A stretch of 64,000 nt of DNA from Companilactobacillus sp. RD055328. Its GTDB lineage: Bacteria; Bacillota; Bacilli; Lactobacillales; Lactobacillaceae. The number at the start of each line of letters is the position of its first letter. Position 1 is the first letter of the stretch. The translations under genes were made by a program, and so were the position numbers. Of the stretch, positions 20,432-30,023 are shown one piece after another. The DNA lies in NCBI RefSeq assembly GCF_022835675.1, contig NZ_BQUT01000001.1, positions 305,876 through 369,875 on the forward strand. The letters run 5' to 3'. The notes beneath the pieces were generated by a model that had not been told where the DNA came from, did not search any database, and saw nothing but the letters and a program-made list of their open reading frames with translations.

Positions 20432-20956
20432 ATGAGTAATGATTGTTTCTATATCTATATGTTGAAAGTTAACGTAAAAGATATAGATAATAAAGAATGC
20501 TACTACATTGGTAAAACAAAAGATTATAAAAAAAGAATTATTAACCACATATCAGGAAACAGGAAATCTGCAAACTTATTGAAAAGTGATAAAGTAGATC
20601 ATATATTAGAAATAATAGAAGTACATAAATACACATATACTTCAAAATCTTTAAATGACAAAATACTCGATTCTGATAGCTCAAAAATTGAAAATAATTT
20701 GGTTATTACCAAACAAAATGAAGACATCAATACAATTTTCAGAGGTGGCGACTATTTAAAAGAATGGAGTGAGTGCACTCCATCTGAACGAAAAGAGATC
20801 TCAAAGGAATACAAAGAAATCGAAAAGAAGTATTGTTGCAAAAATCTCAATGTAAAAGAAATTTCCGATTCTATAATTGAAGAACTCAAAGAAAAATTAA
20901 AAAGCTATCCAGATCATAACGAAGAGCGTGTTAAAAAATTTATTAACTTAATATAA
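20432..20956 (+). CDS. Stand-alone GIY-YIG-like protein of unknown function
   Basis: The 174-residue protein has FYIYMLKV (8 residues in) and CYYIGKTKDYKKRIINHI (about 26-43), matching the two halves of the GIY-YIG fold, including the Arg that follows YIG. The first motif reads YIY rather than GIY. The C-terminal half is charged, rich in Lys and Glu, and probably helical; I see no zinc finger or known partner domain. Possible roles are endonuclease or RNA/DNA-binding, but neither can be claimed. It follows PepD copy 2 with no terminator between and is more AT-rich than its neighbours, which could indicate transfer. Confidence 0.65.
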   Translation: MSNDCFYIYMLKVNVKDIDNKECYYIGKTKDYKKRIINHISGNRKSANLLKSDKVDHILEIIEVHKYTYTSKSLNDKILDSDSSKIENNLVITKQNEDINTIFRGGDYLKEWSECTPSERKEISKEYKEIEKKYCCKNLNVKEISDSIIEELKEKLKSYPDHNEERVKKFINLI

Positions 20957-20985
20957 AAAAGACTGAATAATTTCAGTCTTTTTTA
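20952..20985. terminator. Bidirectional terminator, GIY-YIG gene and methyltransferase gene
   Basis: AAAAAAGACTGAA and TTTCAGTCTTTTTT form a perfect stem with a TAA loop; it overlaps the methyltransferase stop on the other strand. Confidence 0.92.
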
Positions 20986-21704
20986 CTTGCAGAAATAATT
21001 AACATCATCGGTCTTCTGGATTCATCTTTCATTCCTGGCATATCTAACATTGATTCCGGAGGTGTTGGTTCAATAACTCTTTCTATATTAAATCCTTGCA
21101 GTATCAAGGTATCTATATAAGTAGTTAGTGTTCTATGGTATTTAGTAACCGTTGTTTCCCAAAAGTTAGTTTCGCGCACACCTTCTTCAAAATAGCGATC
21201 AACCGGAAAACTGTCTATTGTTCCGTCTTCTTTATATCTCCATTGTTCTGAACCTTCAGCCGTGAAAATTGGATGTTCTACAGAAAAGATTAGTTTTCCA
21301 TTCTTAGCTAACAATCTATAAACTTGTTTAATAACACCTTCAAAGTCTTGAATATAATGTAATGCTAGCGAACTAAATACAACATCAAATGATCCTGAAT
21401 CAAAAGGTAAGCTATTAATATCAATTTGTTCAAACTCAACAATATCAAACTCATTTTTTTCTCTTGCAACTTCTAGCATCTTCTCTGAGCTATCTATACC
21501 AATAACTTTTTTAGCTCCGTGTTCAGCAGCATAAATACTATGCCATCCATATCCACAGCCCATATCCAAAACTCGCAATCCTGAAAAGTCTGGAAGTAAA
21601 CTCTTTAATGTTTCCCATTCGCCAGCTCCGGCAAGGCCTTGTTGACTACGAGCCATTTTGGAATACTCATTAAAAAATTGTTCATCATCATAAATATTTT
21701 TCAT
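20973..21704 (-). CDS. Class I SAM-dependent methyltransferase
   Basis: The 243-residue protein has the SAM-binding motif I VLDMGCGYGWHSIYA, the acidic motif II IGIDSSEKML, and FDVVFSSLALHYI as motif IV, the UbiE/BioC-like order. The C-terminal part has a characteristic GFNIERVIEPTPPESML stretch common to a family of small-molecule methyltransferases. The acceptor is unknown, and no pathway neighbours suggest one. The gene is monocistronic. Confidence 0.85.
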   Translation of the reverse strand: MKNIYDDEQFFNEYSKMARSQQGLAGAGEWETLKSLLPDFSGLRVLDMGCGYGWHSIYAAEHGAKKVIGIDSSEKMLEVAREKNEFDIVEFEQIDINSLPFDSGSFDVVFSSLALHYIQDFEGVIKQVYRLLAKNGKLIFSVEHPIFTAEGSEQWRYKEDGTIDSFPVDRYFEEGVRETNFWETTVTKYHRTLTTYIDTLILQGFNIERVIEPTPPESMLDMPGMKDESRRPMMLIISASKKD

Positions 21705-21754
21705 TACATCACCTATATTTTTCTCTTATAAAATCTAAAAATATAATAACACAT

Positions 21755-21788
21755 CAAAAAAAGCCCGTATAGTTAGGCTTTTTTATTT
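21755..21788 (-). terminator. Terminator of the metal ABC operon
   Basis: On the minus strand AAAAAAGCC and GGCTTTTTT pair, with a TAACTATAC-type loop and a T run, right after the binding-protein stop. Confidence 0.85.
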
Positions 21789-22727
21789 TTATTCTGCTGT
21801 TAGTCCTTCATGAATCTTGTCAATATTCCATTTCATCATATCGTAATATGTATCACCCTTTGTTCCTTTTTTAGCGAGTGAATCTGTGAATATTTTAGAA
21901 TAAATTGGAAGTCCTGTTTCTTTTGAAACTTTTTCCATCGATTTTGGTGAAACTGATGTTTCAACAAACAAACTCTTCACATCTGAATCATCAATCTTTG
22001 CCAATACTGTCTTCATTTGTTCCGGTGTTCCTTGTGATTCAGTATTGATTTCCCAAATGTATGTTGGTGTCACGTGATAAGCTTTTGAGAAATACTTGAA
22101 AGCTCCTTCAGAGGTAACTAACAATCTTTGACTTTCTGGTATATCTAAGAATTTTGATTGTGCAGTCTTATGTAATTTTTCAAGTTTAGCTATATATGCA
22201 TCAGCATTTTTCTCAAAGTAATCAGCATTCTTAGGATCTTTTTTCTTCAATGCTTCTGTTATGTTCTCTACATATTCAATTCCGTTTTCTAGATCTAACC
22301 AAGCATGTGGATCTTGTTCGTTAACGTTTGTTGTTAAGTGTTCTGCTTTTACGCCTTTACTTGCTGAGAATACATCTTCTTCAAAGTCTTTATGTGATGT
22401 CTTCACAAGTTTTTTGAACCAACCATTACCACCTGTTTCCAGATTCAATCCATTATGAATAATTACGTCGGCATCTGAAGATTTTGAAACGTCTGTTGGT
22501 TGAGGTTCATATTCATGTGGATCAACTCCACGTTTAACAATACTGTATAATTCAATTCTATCTTTTCCGACATTATGTACCATATCTTCAAGAATTGAGT
22601 TAGTTGTTACAACTTGCAGCTTATCGTTATTATTATTGGTTTGTTTTGTATCTCGTTGGTTTAAGAAAAAGAATACCCCTCCAACTATTACTGCAACCGA
22701 TACTAAAGTTAAAATGATTTTCTTCAT
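21789..22727 (-). CDS. Manganese/zinc ABC transporter substrate-binding protein (ZnuA/MntC/PsaA cluster A-I)
   Basis: The 312-residue binding protein has the four metal ligands in family positions: [27 protein letters not shown] and [11 protein letters not shown]. It captures Mn2+ or Zn2+ outside the membrane for the permease-ATPase encoded just upstream. Its N-terminus ([20 protein letters not shown]) is a membrane segment with no lipobox cysteine, so it appears anchored by an uncleaved segment or secreted, unlike the usual lipoprotein members. Two MntR-like operators before the operon favour manganese as the substrate. It is third in the operon and closes it. Confidence 0.9.
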   Translation of the reverse strand: MKKIILTLVSVAVIVGGVFFFLNQRDTKQTNNNNDKLQVVTTNSILEDMVHNVGKDRIELYSIVKRGVDPHEYEPQPTDVSKSSDADVIIHNGLNLETGGNGWFKKLVKTSHKDFEEDVFSASKGVKAEHLTTNVNEQDPHAWLDLENGIEYVENITEALKKKDPKNADYFEKNADAYIAKLEKLHKTAQSKFLDIPESQRLLVTSEGAFKYFSKAYHVTPTYIWEINTESQGTPEQMKTVLAKIDDSDVKSLFVETSVSPKSMEKVSKETGLPIYSKIFTDSLAKKGTKGDTYYDMMKWNIDKIHEGLTAE

Positions 22728-22751
22728 GTATATATAAAACTCCTAATTAAA

Positions 22752-23597
22752 TTATTTGTTCCCCCACTTGATGAATCCCTGTTTTGGTGAAATTCCAAAT
22801 GATATTGCGAATAATAAAGCTGCAACTATAACGATTGCTGGACCAGAAGCCCAGTTCAATGTGTAACTGAAATATAAACCTGTTATAGATGAAACAATTC
22901 CTACACCAGCAGCTAAAAATAGCATGCTTGAGAGTTTATCCGTCCAAAGATATGCAGTTGCTGCCGGAGTAATCAACATGGCAACTACTAAGATAATTCC
23001 GACTGTTTGCAGTGCTGAAACAGTTACTAATGTTAAAACTAACATTAGTGCATAATGTAATAATTGAACATTTAATCCATATGTTTTTGCATATGTTTCA
23101 TCAAATGATGTGATCAATAGTTCTTTGTAGAAGAATGATACGAATAATATAACTATTCCCAATACAATAGCTGTTGTCATAATATCACTATCACTAACTG
23201 CTAAGATATTCCCGAATAAGATATGATGTAAGTTTGTTGCACTTTCAGCCATTGAGATTAAGATAAATCCTAAAGCGTAAAAAGCACTAAAAACAACTCC
23301 GATTGAAGTATCTGTTTTTATCTTACTGTGTGCTGCAACAAATCCGATTAACATTGCAGCAATAATACCGAATACAGATGCTCCGATTAAAATGTTAATA
23401 CCTAACATATAGGCAACTGCAACTCCTGGTAAAACAGCATGAGAGATAGCATCTCCCATTAAAGACATTCCCCTTAAAATAATAAAACTTCCGATAATAC
23501 CAGACATCATACCTACCATGATTGCTGTTATTAAGGCGCTTTGTAAGAAATCATATTTTGTTAATGCGTCTAAAAAATCTGCTATTGAGGCTATCAT
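22752..23597 (-). CDS. Manganese/zinc ABC transporter permease
   Basis: The 281-residue protein of the ABC-3 (ZnuB/MntB) family has eight or nine hydrophobic segments and the family loop GMSLMGDAISHAVLPGVAVAYM near residues 43-64. Its start overlaps the ATPase stop by one base (TAATG), showing translational coupling. The metal follows that of the binding protein. Confidence 0.92.
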   Translation of the reverse strand: MIASIADFLDALTKYDFLQSALITAIMVGMMSGIIGSFIILRGMSLMGDAISHAVLPGVAVAYMLGINILIGASVFGIIAAMLIGFVAAHSKIKTDTSIGVVFSAFYALGFILISMAESATNLHHILFGNILAVSDSDIMTTAIVLGIVILFVSFFYKELLITSFDETYAKTYGLNVQLLHYALMLVLTLVTVSALQTVGIILVVAMLITPAATAYLWTDKLSSMLFLAAGVGIVSSITGLYFSYTLNWASGPAIVIVAALLFAISFGISPKQGFIKWGNK

Positions 23598-24337
23598 TAC
23601 TTAGTTACCTCCTTTGAATCAAATAATACATTTGATAAATCTGAACTAAATGCTTTTTCAATATTCTTGGCACTATATACTTCATTTGTTGGGCCGTAAT
23701 CTACTATTCCATGATTAAGAACTACAAGATCATCAAAATATTGTGACACTTTGTTCAAATCATGATGTATAACAATAATTGTTTTACCTGCGTCGCGCCA
23801 TTGTTTCATAATCTTCATAATGGCTGTTTCACTTTGTAAGTCGATTCCTACAAAGGGTTCGTCCAAGATGATAATATCTGCTTCTTGTACCATCGCACGC
23901 GCTACAAAGACTCTTTGTAGTTGTCCACCTGATAAGTTACCAATTTGTCTATTTTCAAATTCTTCCAAATCTACTTTTTTCAAAGCATCTTTACTTTGTT
24001 TCTTTTCTTCCGTTCCTGGACTCTTGAATAAGCCAAGTTTTCCATATGTTCCAGTCATTACTAAATCAAATACATTAATTGGGAAATTAAGATCTAAATC
24101 TTTTCTTTGCTCAACATATGCAACTTTTTTTTGGAATTCTTTAAGAGGACGTTCGTTATATAAGATCGTACCTTCTTGTGATTTAATTAAGCCGAGCATC
24201 GCCTTAATCATTGTTGATTTTCCTGCACCATTGGGTCCAATGATTCCAGTGATTTTACCTGCGTCAAATTTAACAGCAACATCAGTAAATACTGGTGTAT
24301 CGTCATATGCAACAGTGAGATTTTTTACTTCTAACAT
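23597..24337 (-). CDS. Manganese/zinc ABC transporter ATP-binding protein
   Basis: The 246-residue ABC ATPase has Walker A GPNGAGKST (about 34-42), Q-loop, signature LSGGQLQRVFVARA and Walker B ADIIILDEPFVGID, with the switch histidine in IVIHHDLNKV. GGAGGG precedes the ATG. It is the first gene of the three-gene operon; two TTAGGT-type palindromes flank its promoter. Confidence 0.94.
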   Translation of the reverse strand: MLEVKNLTVAYDDTPVFTDVAVKFDAGKITGIIGPNGAGKSTMIKAMLGLIKSQEGTILYNERPLKEFQKKVAYVEQRKDLDLNFPINVFDLVMTGTYGKLGLFKSPGTEEKKQSKDALKKVDLEEFENRQIGNLSGGQLQRVFVARAMVQEADIIILDEPFVGIDLQSETAIMKIMKQWRDAGKTIIVIHHDLNKVSQYFDDLVVLNHGIVDYGPTNEVYSAKNIEKAFSSDLSNVLFDSKEVTK

Positions 24338-24352
24338 AAAATCCCTCCTTTT

Positions 24353-24366
24353 TTAGGTTTACCTAA
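24353..24366 (-). promoter_or_regulatory. MntR/DtxR-like operator 1
   Basis: TTAGGT-TT-ACCTAA is a perfect palindrome just upstream of the ATPase start and downstream of a TATAAT box on the minus strand (near 24376-24381). It matches the TTTAGG-type sites bound by MntR/DtxR family manganese repressors. Binding here would block transcription or elongation when Mn is plentiful. Confidence 0.75.
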
Positions 24367-24410
24367 CTTAACTATATTATATGAATATACAGAAGGTTTT
24401 ATTCAAGTTT

Positions 24411-24424
24411 TTAGCCTAGCCTAA
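24411..24424 (-). promoter_or_regulatory. MntR/DtxR-like operator 2
   Basis: On the minus strand TTAGGC-TA-GGCTAA keeps one perfect TTAGGC half-site and one changed half. It lies just upstream of a TTGAAT -35-like box at about 24401-24406, so the two operators bracket the promoter. Confidence 0.6.
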
Positions 24425-24458
24425 CTTTTTTGAATAAAGCGCTATCACTTCAGGTTAA

Positions 24459-24491
24459 CAAAAAAAGAGAGCTATTTTGCTCTCCTTTTGA
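24459..24491 (-). terminator. Terminator of guaA
   Basis: On the minus strand AGGAGAGC and GCTCTCT pair with a short A-rich loop and a seven-T run; it lies about 90 bases beyond the guaA stop. Confidence 0.8.
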
Positions 24492-24577
24492 CTATAAGTA
24501 ATTTCTATTTTGGCAGAATTCTATGTTAATTAAAATCCCTCTAAATCAAAGTTCTCATTTCAACTTTCAGTAGTTTT

Positions 24578-26125
24578 TTATTCCCACTCAACTGTTGCTG
24601 GTGGCTTACTTGTTATATCGTAGACAATACGGTTAACATGATCGACTTCGTTTACAATTCTAGTTGAAACTTTTTGCAAGACATCCCATGGTAATTGTGA
24701 GAAGTCTGCTGTCATACCATCAATTGAATTAACGGCACGAATACCAACTGTATAATCGTATGTACGTCCATCACCCATAACTCCAACACTTCTAATTCCT
24801 GGAAGCATTGTGAAGTATTGCCATACTTCTTTGTCTAGTCCTGCTAGTGCAAATTCTTCTCTAAGAATCAAATCACTATCACGGACAATTTGTAATTTAT
24901 CTTCAGTAACTTCACCAAGTACACGAATTCCAAGACCTGGTCCTGGGAATGGTTGACGCCATACTAATTCATGAGGCATACCTAGTTTTTCACCAAGTTC
25001 TCTAACTTCATCTTTGAATAAAGTCTTCAATGGTTCAATCAAACTAAATTGCATATCCTCTGGAAGTCCACCAACATTATGATGAGACTTGATAGTAGTA
25101 GCTGTACTTGTTCCACTTTCGATAATGTCAGTGTATAGAGTACCTTGCGCTAAGAAATCAATTCCATTCAACTTAGTTGCTTCTTCGTCAAATACTTGAA
25201 TGAATTCATTTCCGATGATTTTACGTTTCTTTTCTGGGTCAGTCACACCACTTAGTTTATCTAAGAAGCGTTTTTTAGCATCAACTTGGATGATATTTAG
25301 GCCAAACTTACCACCTAGACTATCCATAACTTCTTCAACTTCGTTTTTACGTAACAAACCATGATCAACGAAGATACTTACTAATTGGTCACCAATAGCT
25401 TTGTTCAACAGAACACCAACAACAGATGAATCAACTCCACCTGATAACCCAAGTAGGACTTTCTTGTCACCAACGGCTTCACGGATTTGAGCGATTTGCA
25501 TATCAATGAAGTCTTCCATAGTCCAGTTAGCTTCAGCTTCACAAACTCCAAAGGCAAAGTTCTTCAAGATATCCATTCCATATTCAGTGTTACGAACTTC
25601 TGTATGGAATTGAATCCCGTAAATCTTACGTTCACGGTTCTCAATAGCTGTGAAAGGTGTGTTGTCACTTTCAGCAACTGTTACGAATCCTTCAGGAATA
25701 GCAGTAACTTTGTCACCATGACTCATCCAAACTGTTTGCTTCTCTGGAAGTCCCTTGAACAAATCAGTTTCTGGATCAGTGATAGTAATTTCAGCTTTAC
25801 CATATTCACGTTCAGTTGAAGCTTCAACGTTACCACCATTTTTGAAACTGATAAGTTGCATACCGTAACATATTCCAAGAACTGGAATACCTAAGTTGAA
25901 TACTTCAGAATCAATTGTGAATGCATCTTTGTCATAAACACTCATTGGTCCACCAGAAAGGATTATTCCTTTTGGAGCCATTTGTTTGATTTCTTCCGCA
26001 CTTGTTGTGTTAGGAAGAAGGACTGAGTATACACCCAAGTCACGAATTCTACGAGTAATCAATTGATTGTATTGACTACCATAATCAAGAACAATAATGC
26101 TATCAGCATTAATTTGGTCTGCCAC
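24578..26125 (-). CDS. guaA: GMP synthase (glutamine-hydrolysing)
   Basis: The enzyme converts XMP to GMP with glutamine and ATP. The start is set at a GTG at 26123-26125 ([18 protein letters not shown]), seven bases after GGAGGT; this gives 515 residues, the normal length. The longer frame from 26167 has no ribosome site. The glutaminase domain shows [10 protein letters not shown] and the nucleophile in GICYGMQL (Cys86), with HTE further on. The ATP-pyrophosphatase motif is [13 protein letters not shown] and the C-terminus [18 protein letters not shown] is diagnostic. A terminator separates it from coaA. No purine riboswitch was seen before it. Confidence 0.97.
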   Translation of the reverse strand: MADQINADSIIVLDYGSQYNQLITRRIRDLGVYSVLLPNTTSAEEIKQMAPKGIILSGGPMSVYDKDAFTIDSEVFNLGIPVLGICYGMQLISFKNGGNVEASTEREYGKAEITITDPETDLFKGLPEKQTVWMSHGDKVTAIPEGFVTVAESDNTPFTAIENRERKIYGIQFHTEVRNTEYGMDILKNFAFGVCEAEANWTMEDFIDMQIAQIREAVGDKKVLLGLSGGVDSSVVGVLLNKAIGDQLVSIFVDHGLLRKNEVEEVMDSLGGKFGLNIIQVDAKKRFLDKLSGVTDPEKKRKIIGNEFIQVFDEEATKLNGIDFLAQGTLYTDIIESGTSTATTIKSHHNVGGLPEDMQFSLIEPLKTLFKDEVRELGEKLGMPHELVWRQPFPGPGLGIRVLGEVTEDKLQIVRDSDLILREEFALAGLDKEVWQYFTMLPGIRSVGVMGDGRTYDYTVGIRAVNSIDGMTADFSQLPWDVLQKVSTRIVNEVDHVNRIVYDITSKPPATVEWE

Positions 26126-26165
26126 TGCACGTACCTCCGGGGAAAATGTATTTATACAATTGTAC

Positions 26166-26211
26166 ATAAAAAAAGCTATTGTGTATATAGTTACACGCTA
26201 GCGTTTTTTAA
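26166..26211 (-). terminator. Terminator of coaA
   Basis: On the minus strand AAAAAACGCTA and TAGCTTTTTTT form the outer stem and GTGTA/TACAC the inner one, separated by a two-base mismatch, followed by a T run. Confidence 0.75.
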
Positions 26212-27134
26212 TATTTTCTCAAATATATTTTATCTATCAGATGATCACTTGCTTTATGCAAAATTAAATCTGCTCTATTCTTTGTCGGTTCAATATACTC
26301 AACTAAATTCTTATAGTTAACTTGTTCCCAAGTCTCATCAGCCATCTTCAAGGCTGCTTTTCTGCTACCTAACGCCCATTTATGATAATAACTAGTTTCA
26401 TCTGTAAAAGCCGAATCTAACAAGGTTTCAAATCTTTGCATGAACCAATTCTTAATATCATCAGTTTCTGCATCAATATAAATAGAAAAATCAAAGAAGT
26501 CACTCACGTATACTCTTTGACTTTTTGGTAGTTGCAAAGTATTAATTCCTTCTATTATTAAAATATCAGGTTGGTTGATTTGATTGTGCTCATCTTTTAC
26601 AACATCATAGATTTGATGAGAGTATTTAGGATACTTAACAGGTGCTTTGTTCTCTTTTACTTCACTCAAGAACTCTAGTAACTTACCCATATCATAACTT
26701 TCTGGGAAGCCTTTTTTTTCTAAAATCCCCTTAGCTTCTAAGTCAGCATTTGAATACAAAAAACCATCGGTGGTAATTTGTTCAACCTTGTATTGCGGAT
26801 AAGCTCGTGTCAACATGAGTTTTAATAATCGAGCAGTTGTACTCTTACCCACTGCAACACTCCCAGATATTCCAATTACAAATGGAGAGTTATGTGGCGG
26901 CTTATTCAAAAAATGAGCTTTTGATTTTTGCATATCTTTGAATCGATGCATAAATATGTGTAACAAGTGTCGAATAGGTGCATAAATAACTCGAACATCT
27001 TCTACCGAAATTTCGTCATCAAGTGATTTTAACTGTTTAAGCTCCGCATCAGTAATAGCAGTTGGTGATTTCACACCATGGAATTCTTGCCATTCTTGAC
27101 GATTAAATTCATCATAATTTATCATCTCGTTCAT
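26208..27134 (-). CDS. coaA: Pantothenate kinase, type I
   Basis: The 308-residue protein is the usual length for type I pantothenate kinase, the first step of CoA synthesis. The P-loop is GISGSVAVGKSTTARLL near residues 83-99, and further family blocks are TTDGFLYSNADLE and DILIIEGINTLQ. N-terminal YDEFNRQEW matches the family. The gene reads toward guaA but has its own terminator. It is divergent from the SGNH hydrolase gene. Confidence 0.96.
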   Translation of the reverse strand: MNEMINYDEFNRQEWQEFHGVKSPTAITDAELKQLKSLDDEISVEDVRVIYAPIRHLLHIFMHRFKDMQKSKAHFLNKPPHNSPFVIGISGSVAVGKSTTARLLKLMLTRAYPQYKVEQITTDGFLYSNADLEAKGILEKKGFPESYDMGKLLEFLSEVKENKAPVKYPKYSHQIYDVVKDEHNQINQPDILIIEGINTLQLPKSQRVYVSDFFDFSIYIDAETDDIKNWFMQRFETLLDSAFTDETSYYHKWALGSRKAALKMADETWEQVNYKNLVEYIEPTKNRADLILHKASDHLIDKIYLRKY

Positions 27135-27225
27135 AAAGCTAACCTAGATTCCCCAAAGAATTTATTCTTGTATTAATAAATGTTATCCTTATTATAATAG
27201 AAATGTTGCAAAAAGGTGTATATAT

Positions 27226-27798
27226 ATGACTAAAATTGTATTATTCGGAGATTCCATTCTTGCAGGTTCATTGAATGGTAAAACTTCAGATATTTTTACT
27301 GATCGAATCAAAAATGATTTCCCAGATGTAGAAGTTATTAATACTTCTATTCCCGGCCACAGAACAAGTGATGCCATTACTCACGTTGATCGTGACGTCG
27401 CACAATTAAATGCTGATGCGGTTGTGATTTTCTTTGGTGCTACTGATATTTCAACTGTTAACGAAATGAAACCTGGGCACTTCACTGCTAATCTTGATTA
27501 TATAATTGAGAGTATTGGTGCAGACAAAATCGTGCTAGTTTCGCCACCTTATGTTGACTTCAAGCGTCAAATACATCGCACTTGGCCTCGTCAAATTCAA
27601 TTCCAATTGGCTGTTGAACATATTGCTAAAGTTAACAACATACCTTATGTTGATTTAATGACAAAAATGCGTGAGACAGATAATCCCGATAAATTACTAC
27701 AAGGCGACGGTTTACACTTCACAAATGAAGCTTACGACTTATTAGAAAATGAATTGAGAGATAAAATCAAAGAAGTACTAAAAAAAGGAAGCCATTAG
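27226..27798 (+). CDS. SGNH/GDSL-family hydrolase
   Basis: The 190-residue cytoplasmic-looking protein has the catalytic serine in IVLFGDSILAG (block I), Asn/Gly blocks in FFGATDIS, and the C-terminal DGLHFTNEAYDLL carrying the Asp-His pair. Members are esterases or lipases acting on small acyl esters. There is no signal peptide. The substrate is unknown. It is transcribed alone, ending in a terminator shared with the convergent dehydrogenase. Confidence 0.88.
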   Translation: MTKIVLFGDSILAGSLNGKTSDIFTDRIKNDFPDVEVINTSIPGHRTSDAITHVDRDVAQLNADAVVIFFGATDISTVNEMKPGHFTANLDYIIESIGADKIVLVSPPYVDFKRQIHRTWPRQIQFQLAVEHIAKVNNIPYVDLMTKMRETDNPDKLLQGDGLHFTNEAYDLLENELRDKIKEVLKKGSH

Positions 27799-27813
27799 GC
27801 TTCCTTTTTTGTT
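27779..27813. terminator. Bidirectional terminator between SGNH hydrolase and D-hydroxyacid dehydrogenase genes
   Basis: AAAAAAGGAAGCC and GGCTTCCTTTTTT form a 13-bp perfect stem with an ATTA loop, overlapping the SGNH hydrolase stop codon and ending just short of the dehydrogenase stop. Confidence 0.93.
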
Positions 27814-28807
27814 ATAGTTCAACATCATTATCAGTTTTTCCAGTTGTTAGTGCTTGGTTGAAGTTCTCATAACTTACTGAAATCATATCTGTTAAAGCAG
27901 GTTCAGTGTATGATCCCACATGAGGTGTCATCAAGACTCTTGGATATAAATCACGAAGTTGATCTACTGTTCTATTAGGAAGAGCATCTTCAAACTTGTG
28001 TCCAAAAATTCTCTTCTCATCAGGTAAAACATCTGTTGCAAAACTTTGAAGCTTATTACTCAACAAGGCATTTAATACGGCATCATGATCGACTAGTTCT
28101 CCACGAGCGGTATTAATAAGAATTGCATTGTCTTTCATTTTTGCTATTGTTTCAGCATTAATCATTTGGTCATTTTGCCCATGGAAGTATGGAACGTGCA
28201 ATGAAATAATATCAGATTGTGCAAGTAACTCGTCTAACTCTACGAATTCCACGAATTGCTTAGCATATTCTGATGGATATGGATCGTATCCTAATACCTT
28301 AGCTCCCATTCCACTGTATAGACTAGCTTCGGTAGCACCAATCTTACCTGTTCCAATAATCCCAACTGTACTAGAATGCACTTCTCTTGAGAATAGATAT
28401 GATGGCACAGTGAAGTCACCATTAAAGGTATTTTCAGAAGCCATTGCTGTATGATGTAACATCGTCATTCCTAAAGTCATAGCTAATTCTGCCACCGCAT
28501 ATGGTGAATATGCTGGTACTCGAGCAACTTTCATTCCGAATTCTTTAGCAGCATTTAAATCAATATGATTATAGCCAACTGTACGAGTGAAAACATATTT
28601 AATATCCCATTCATTTAGTTTTGCTAAATTAACTTCATCAGCCACACAATTAGCTCTTAATAAAACAGCATCTGAACCTTGAGCAGTTGCAATATTTTCA
28701 TGTGTTAATAAATCTTCAACTAAATTCAATTCATAATCATACTTATTTAAATCTTTGAAATAGTCGACCTCATTAGGTCTAACTCCATAAGCCGTAATTT
28801 TAAACAT
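27812..28807 (-). CDS. D-2-hydroxyacid dehydrogenase (D-lactate/D-2-hydroxyisocaproate type)
   Basis: The 331-residue protein is the right size for the D-LDH group. The NAD site is VGIIGTGKIGATEAS near residues 146-160, the catalytic Arg lies in LINTARGELVDHDA, the Glu in the DVLPDEKR region, and the His in LMTPHVGSYTEPAL. It reduces 2-oxoacids to D-2-hydroxyacids with NADH; whether pyruvate or branched-chain oxoacids are preferred cannot be settled by eye. It is 11 bases after an AEC-family transporter gene, suggesting export or import of the acid it handles. Confidence 0.88.
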   Translation of the reverse strand: MFKITAYGVRPNEVDYFKDLNKYDYELNLVEDLLTHENIATAQGSDAVLLRANCVADEVNLAKLNEWDIKYVFTRTVGYNHIDLNAAKEFGMKVARVPAYSPYAVAELAMTLGMTMLHHTAMASENTFNGDFTVPSYLFSREVHSSTVGIIGTGKIGATEASLYSGMGAKVLGYDPYPSEYAKQFVEFVELDELLAQSDIISLHVPYFHGQNDQMINAETIAKMKDNAILINTARGELVDHDAVLNALLSNKLQSFATDVLPDEKRIFGHKFEDALPNRTVDQLRDLYPRVLMTPHVGSYTEPALTDMISVSYENFNQALTTGKTDNDVEL

Positions 28808-28818
28808 AAATATTCTCC

Positions 28819-29898
28819 TTATTTAAACAAACCAACTTGATTAAGAATCTCTAACAACGCAATCCAAATTGGTGTAGCAATAACTGCTACTACTGTTGAA
28901 ATTAATGAAGCGTTGGAAGCTAACAATGCATCTCGGTCAAAACTAATAGCATAAGATGCGGCTACTGTAGCTGTTGGTGTTGCCATCATAATAACTACTG
29001 TTGCTAACGCAATGTGATCCACTGGCAAGATATTTGTAGCTGTCAAAATTGCTAATAATACTAAGTTAATTAATGGCACAAGAATAACTTTGTTAAAACT
29101 GTAGTACCAAGATGTCTTATCTGAAGCGGCTTTTTTGAATGAAATTGAACCTAAAGTTGCCCCAATTGAAAGCCATGCAAGTGGTGAAGCTAATGCTCCT
29201 AAGTAACTTAGTGGTTTGAACAACCAAATAGCTGTTTGATCTATTCTATAAAAAGCAACTTGGATAGTAGCAGCATCTGGCGCCACAACTCCATTAATAG
29301 CTTCTTTAACTGTTACCATTGGAGCAAAATCTTGTACCATCCATAAGATTAATCCAGCAAAAGTAGCAATAACAATTGGATTTAAAAACATTTTTTTGAT
29401 ATTACTTACTTCCATCTTCAAGCCTGACATTCTTATGTAAGCATATGAATATAGAAAAATACGGTAACCAATATTAAAAATAGAACTATACATAATACCT
29501 TTAGCACCATAAACAGCACCTACAATTGGAATACCAAAGAATGTAGTTGAACCAAAAGTTGTCAAAATGGCTAACACTTCTTTTTTATCCTTTGGATATT
29601 TCATATATGAAAAAGGTGTAATAATAATTAAAATTATATAGATTAAAATTCCCCAAATTAAAACACTCATACCTTGTGATAATGTCTTACCATCAATTGG
29701 TTGCATAAATGATTTGAATGCTAGAGCAGGTAGTGCAACTGATAAAACAACTTTTGAAAGTGTCTTACCAAAGTCTTCACCAAAAACTCCACGTTTACGT
29801 AAATAAAAACCTAACAGAATAATAAATACTGTCGAAGTGATTGAACTAATAATCGACATGTTTGTGAATGTTGCTTCAAGCGCGTCTAATATACTCAT
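28819..29898 (-). CDS. AEC-family transporter (malate permease/auxin efflux carrier-like)
   Basis: The 359-residue protein has about ten membrane segments in two five-helix halves, with the family features GFYLRKRGVFGEDFGKTLSKVVLSVALPALAF near the start and MMATPTATVAASYAI near the end. Members of this family carry malate, lactate or related acids. Its operon partner is a D-2-hydroxyacid dehydrogenase, so a 2-hydroxy- or 2-oxoacid is a reasonable substrate; that is inference. Confidence 0.85.
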   Translation of the reverse strand: MSILDALEATFTNMSIISSITSTVFIILLGFYLRKRGVFGEDFGKTLSKVVLSVALPALAFKSFMQPIDGKTLSQGMSVLIWGILIYIILIIITPFSYMKYPKDKKEVLAILTTFGSTTFFGIPIVGAVYGAKGIMYSSIFNIGYRIFLYSYAYIRMSGLKMEVSNIKKMFLNPIVIATFAGLILWMVQDFAPMVTVKEAINGVVAPDAATIQVAFYRIDQTAIWLFKPLSYLGALASPLAWLSIGATLGSISFKKAASDKTSWYYSFNKVILVPLINLVLLAILTATNILPVDHIALATVVIMMATPTATVAASYAISFDRDALLASNASLISTVVAVIATPIWIALLEILNQVGLFK

Positions 29899-29993
29899 AA
29901 TAATTTCTCCATAATAATGTATTTCTTAAATTTAACAACCTATCCAATATATCATATGCTTGTGAAATTTTGAACAATATTTTAATTTTTCCA

Positions 29994-30023
29994 ACAAAAA
30001 AACAACCTTATAGGCTGTTTTAG
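29994..30023 (-). terminator. Terminator of the helD-like gene
   Basis: On the minus strand AAACAGCC and GGTTGTTT pair over a TATAA loop with one wobble, followed by seven T residues. Confidence 0.8.

Noticed and set aside
26063..26320. Open frame on the plus strand between guaA and coaA
   Set aside because: It overlaps both minus-strand genes and the terminator, has no ribosome site and looks like chance.
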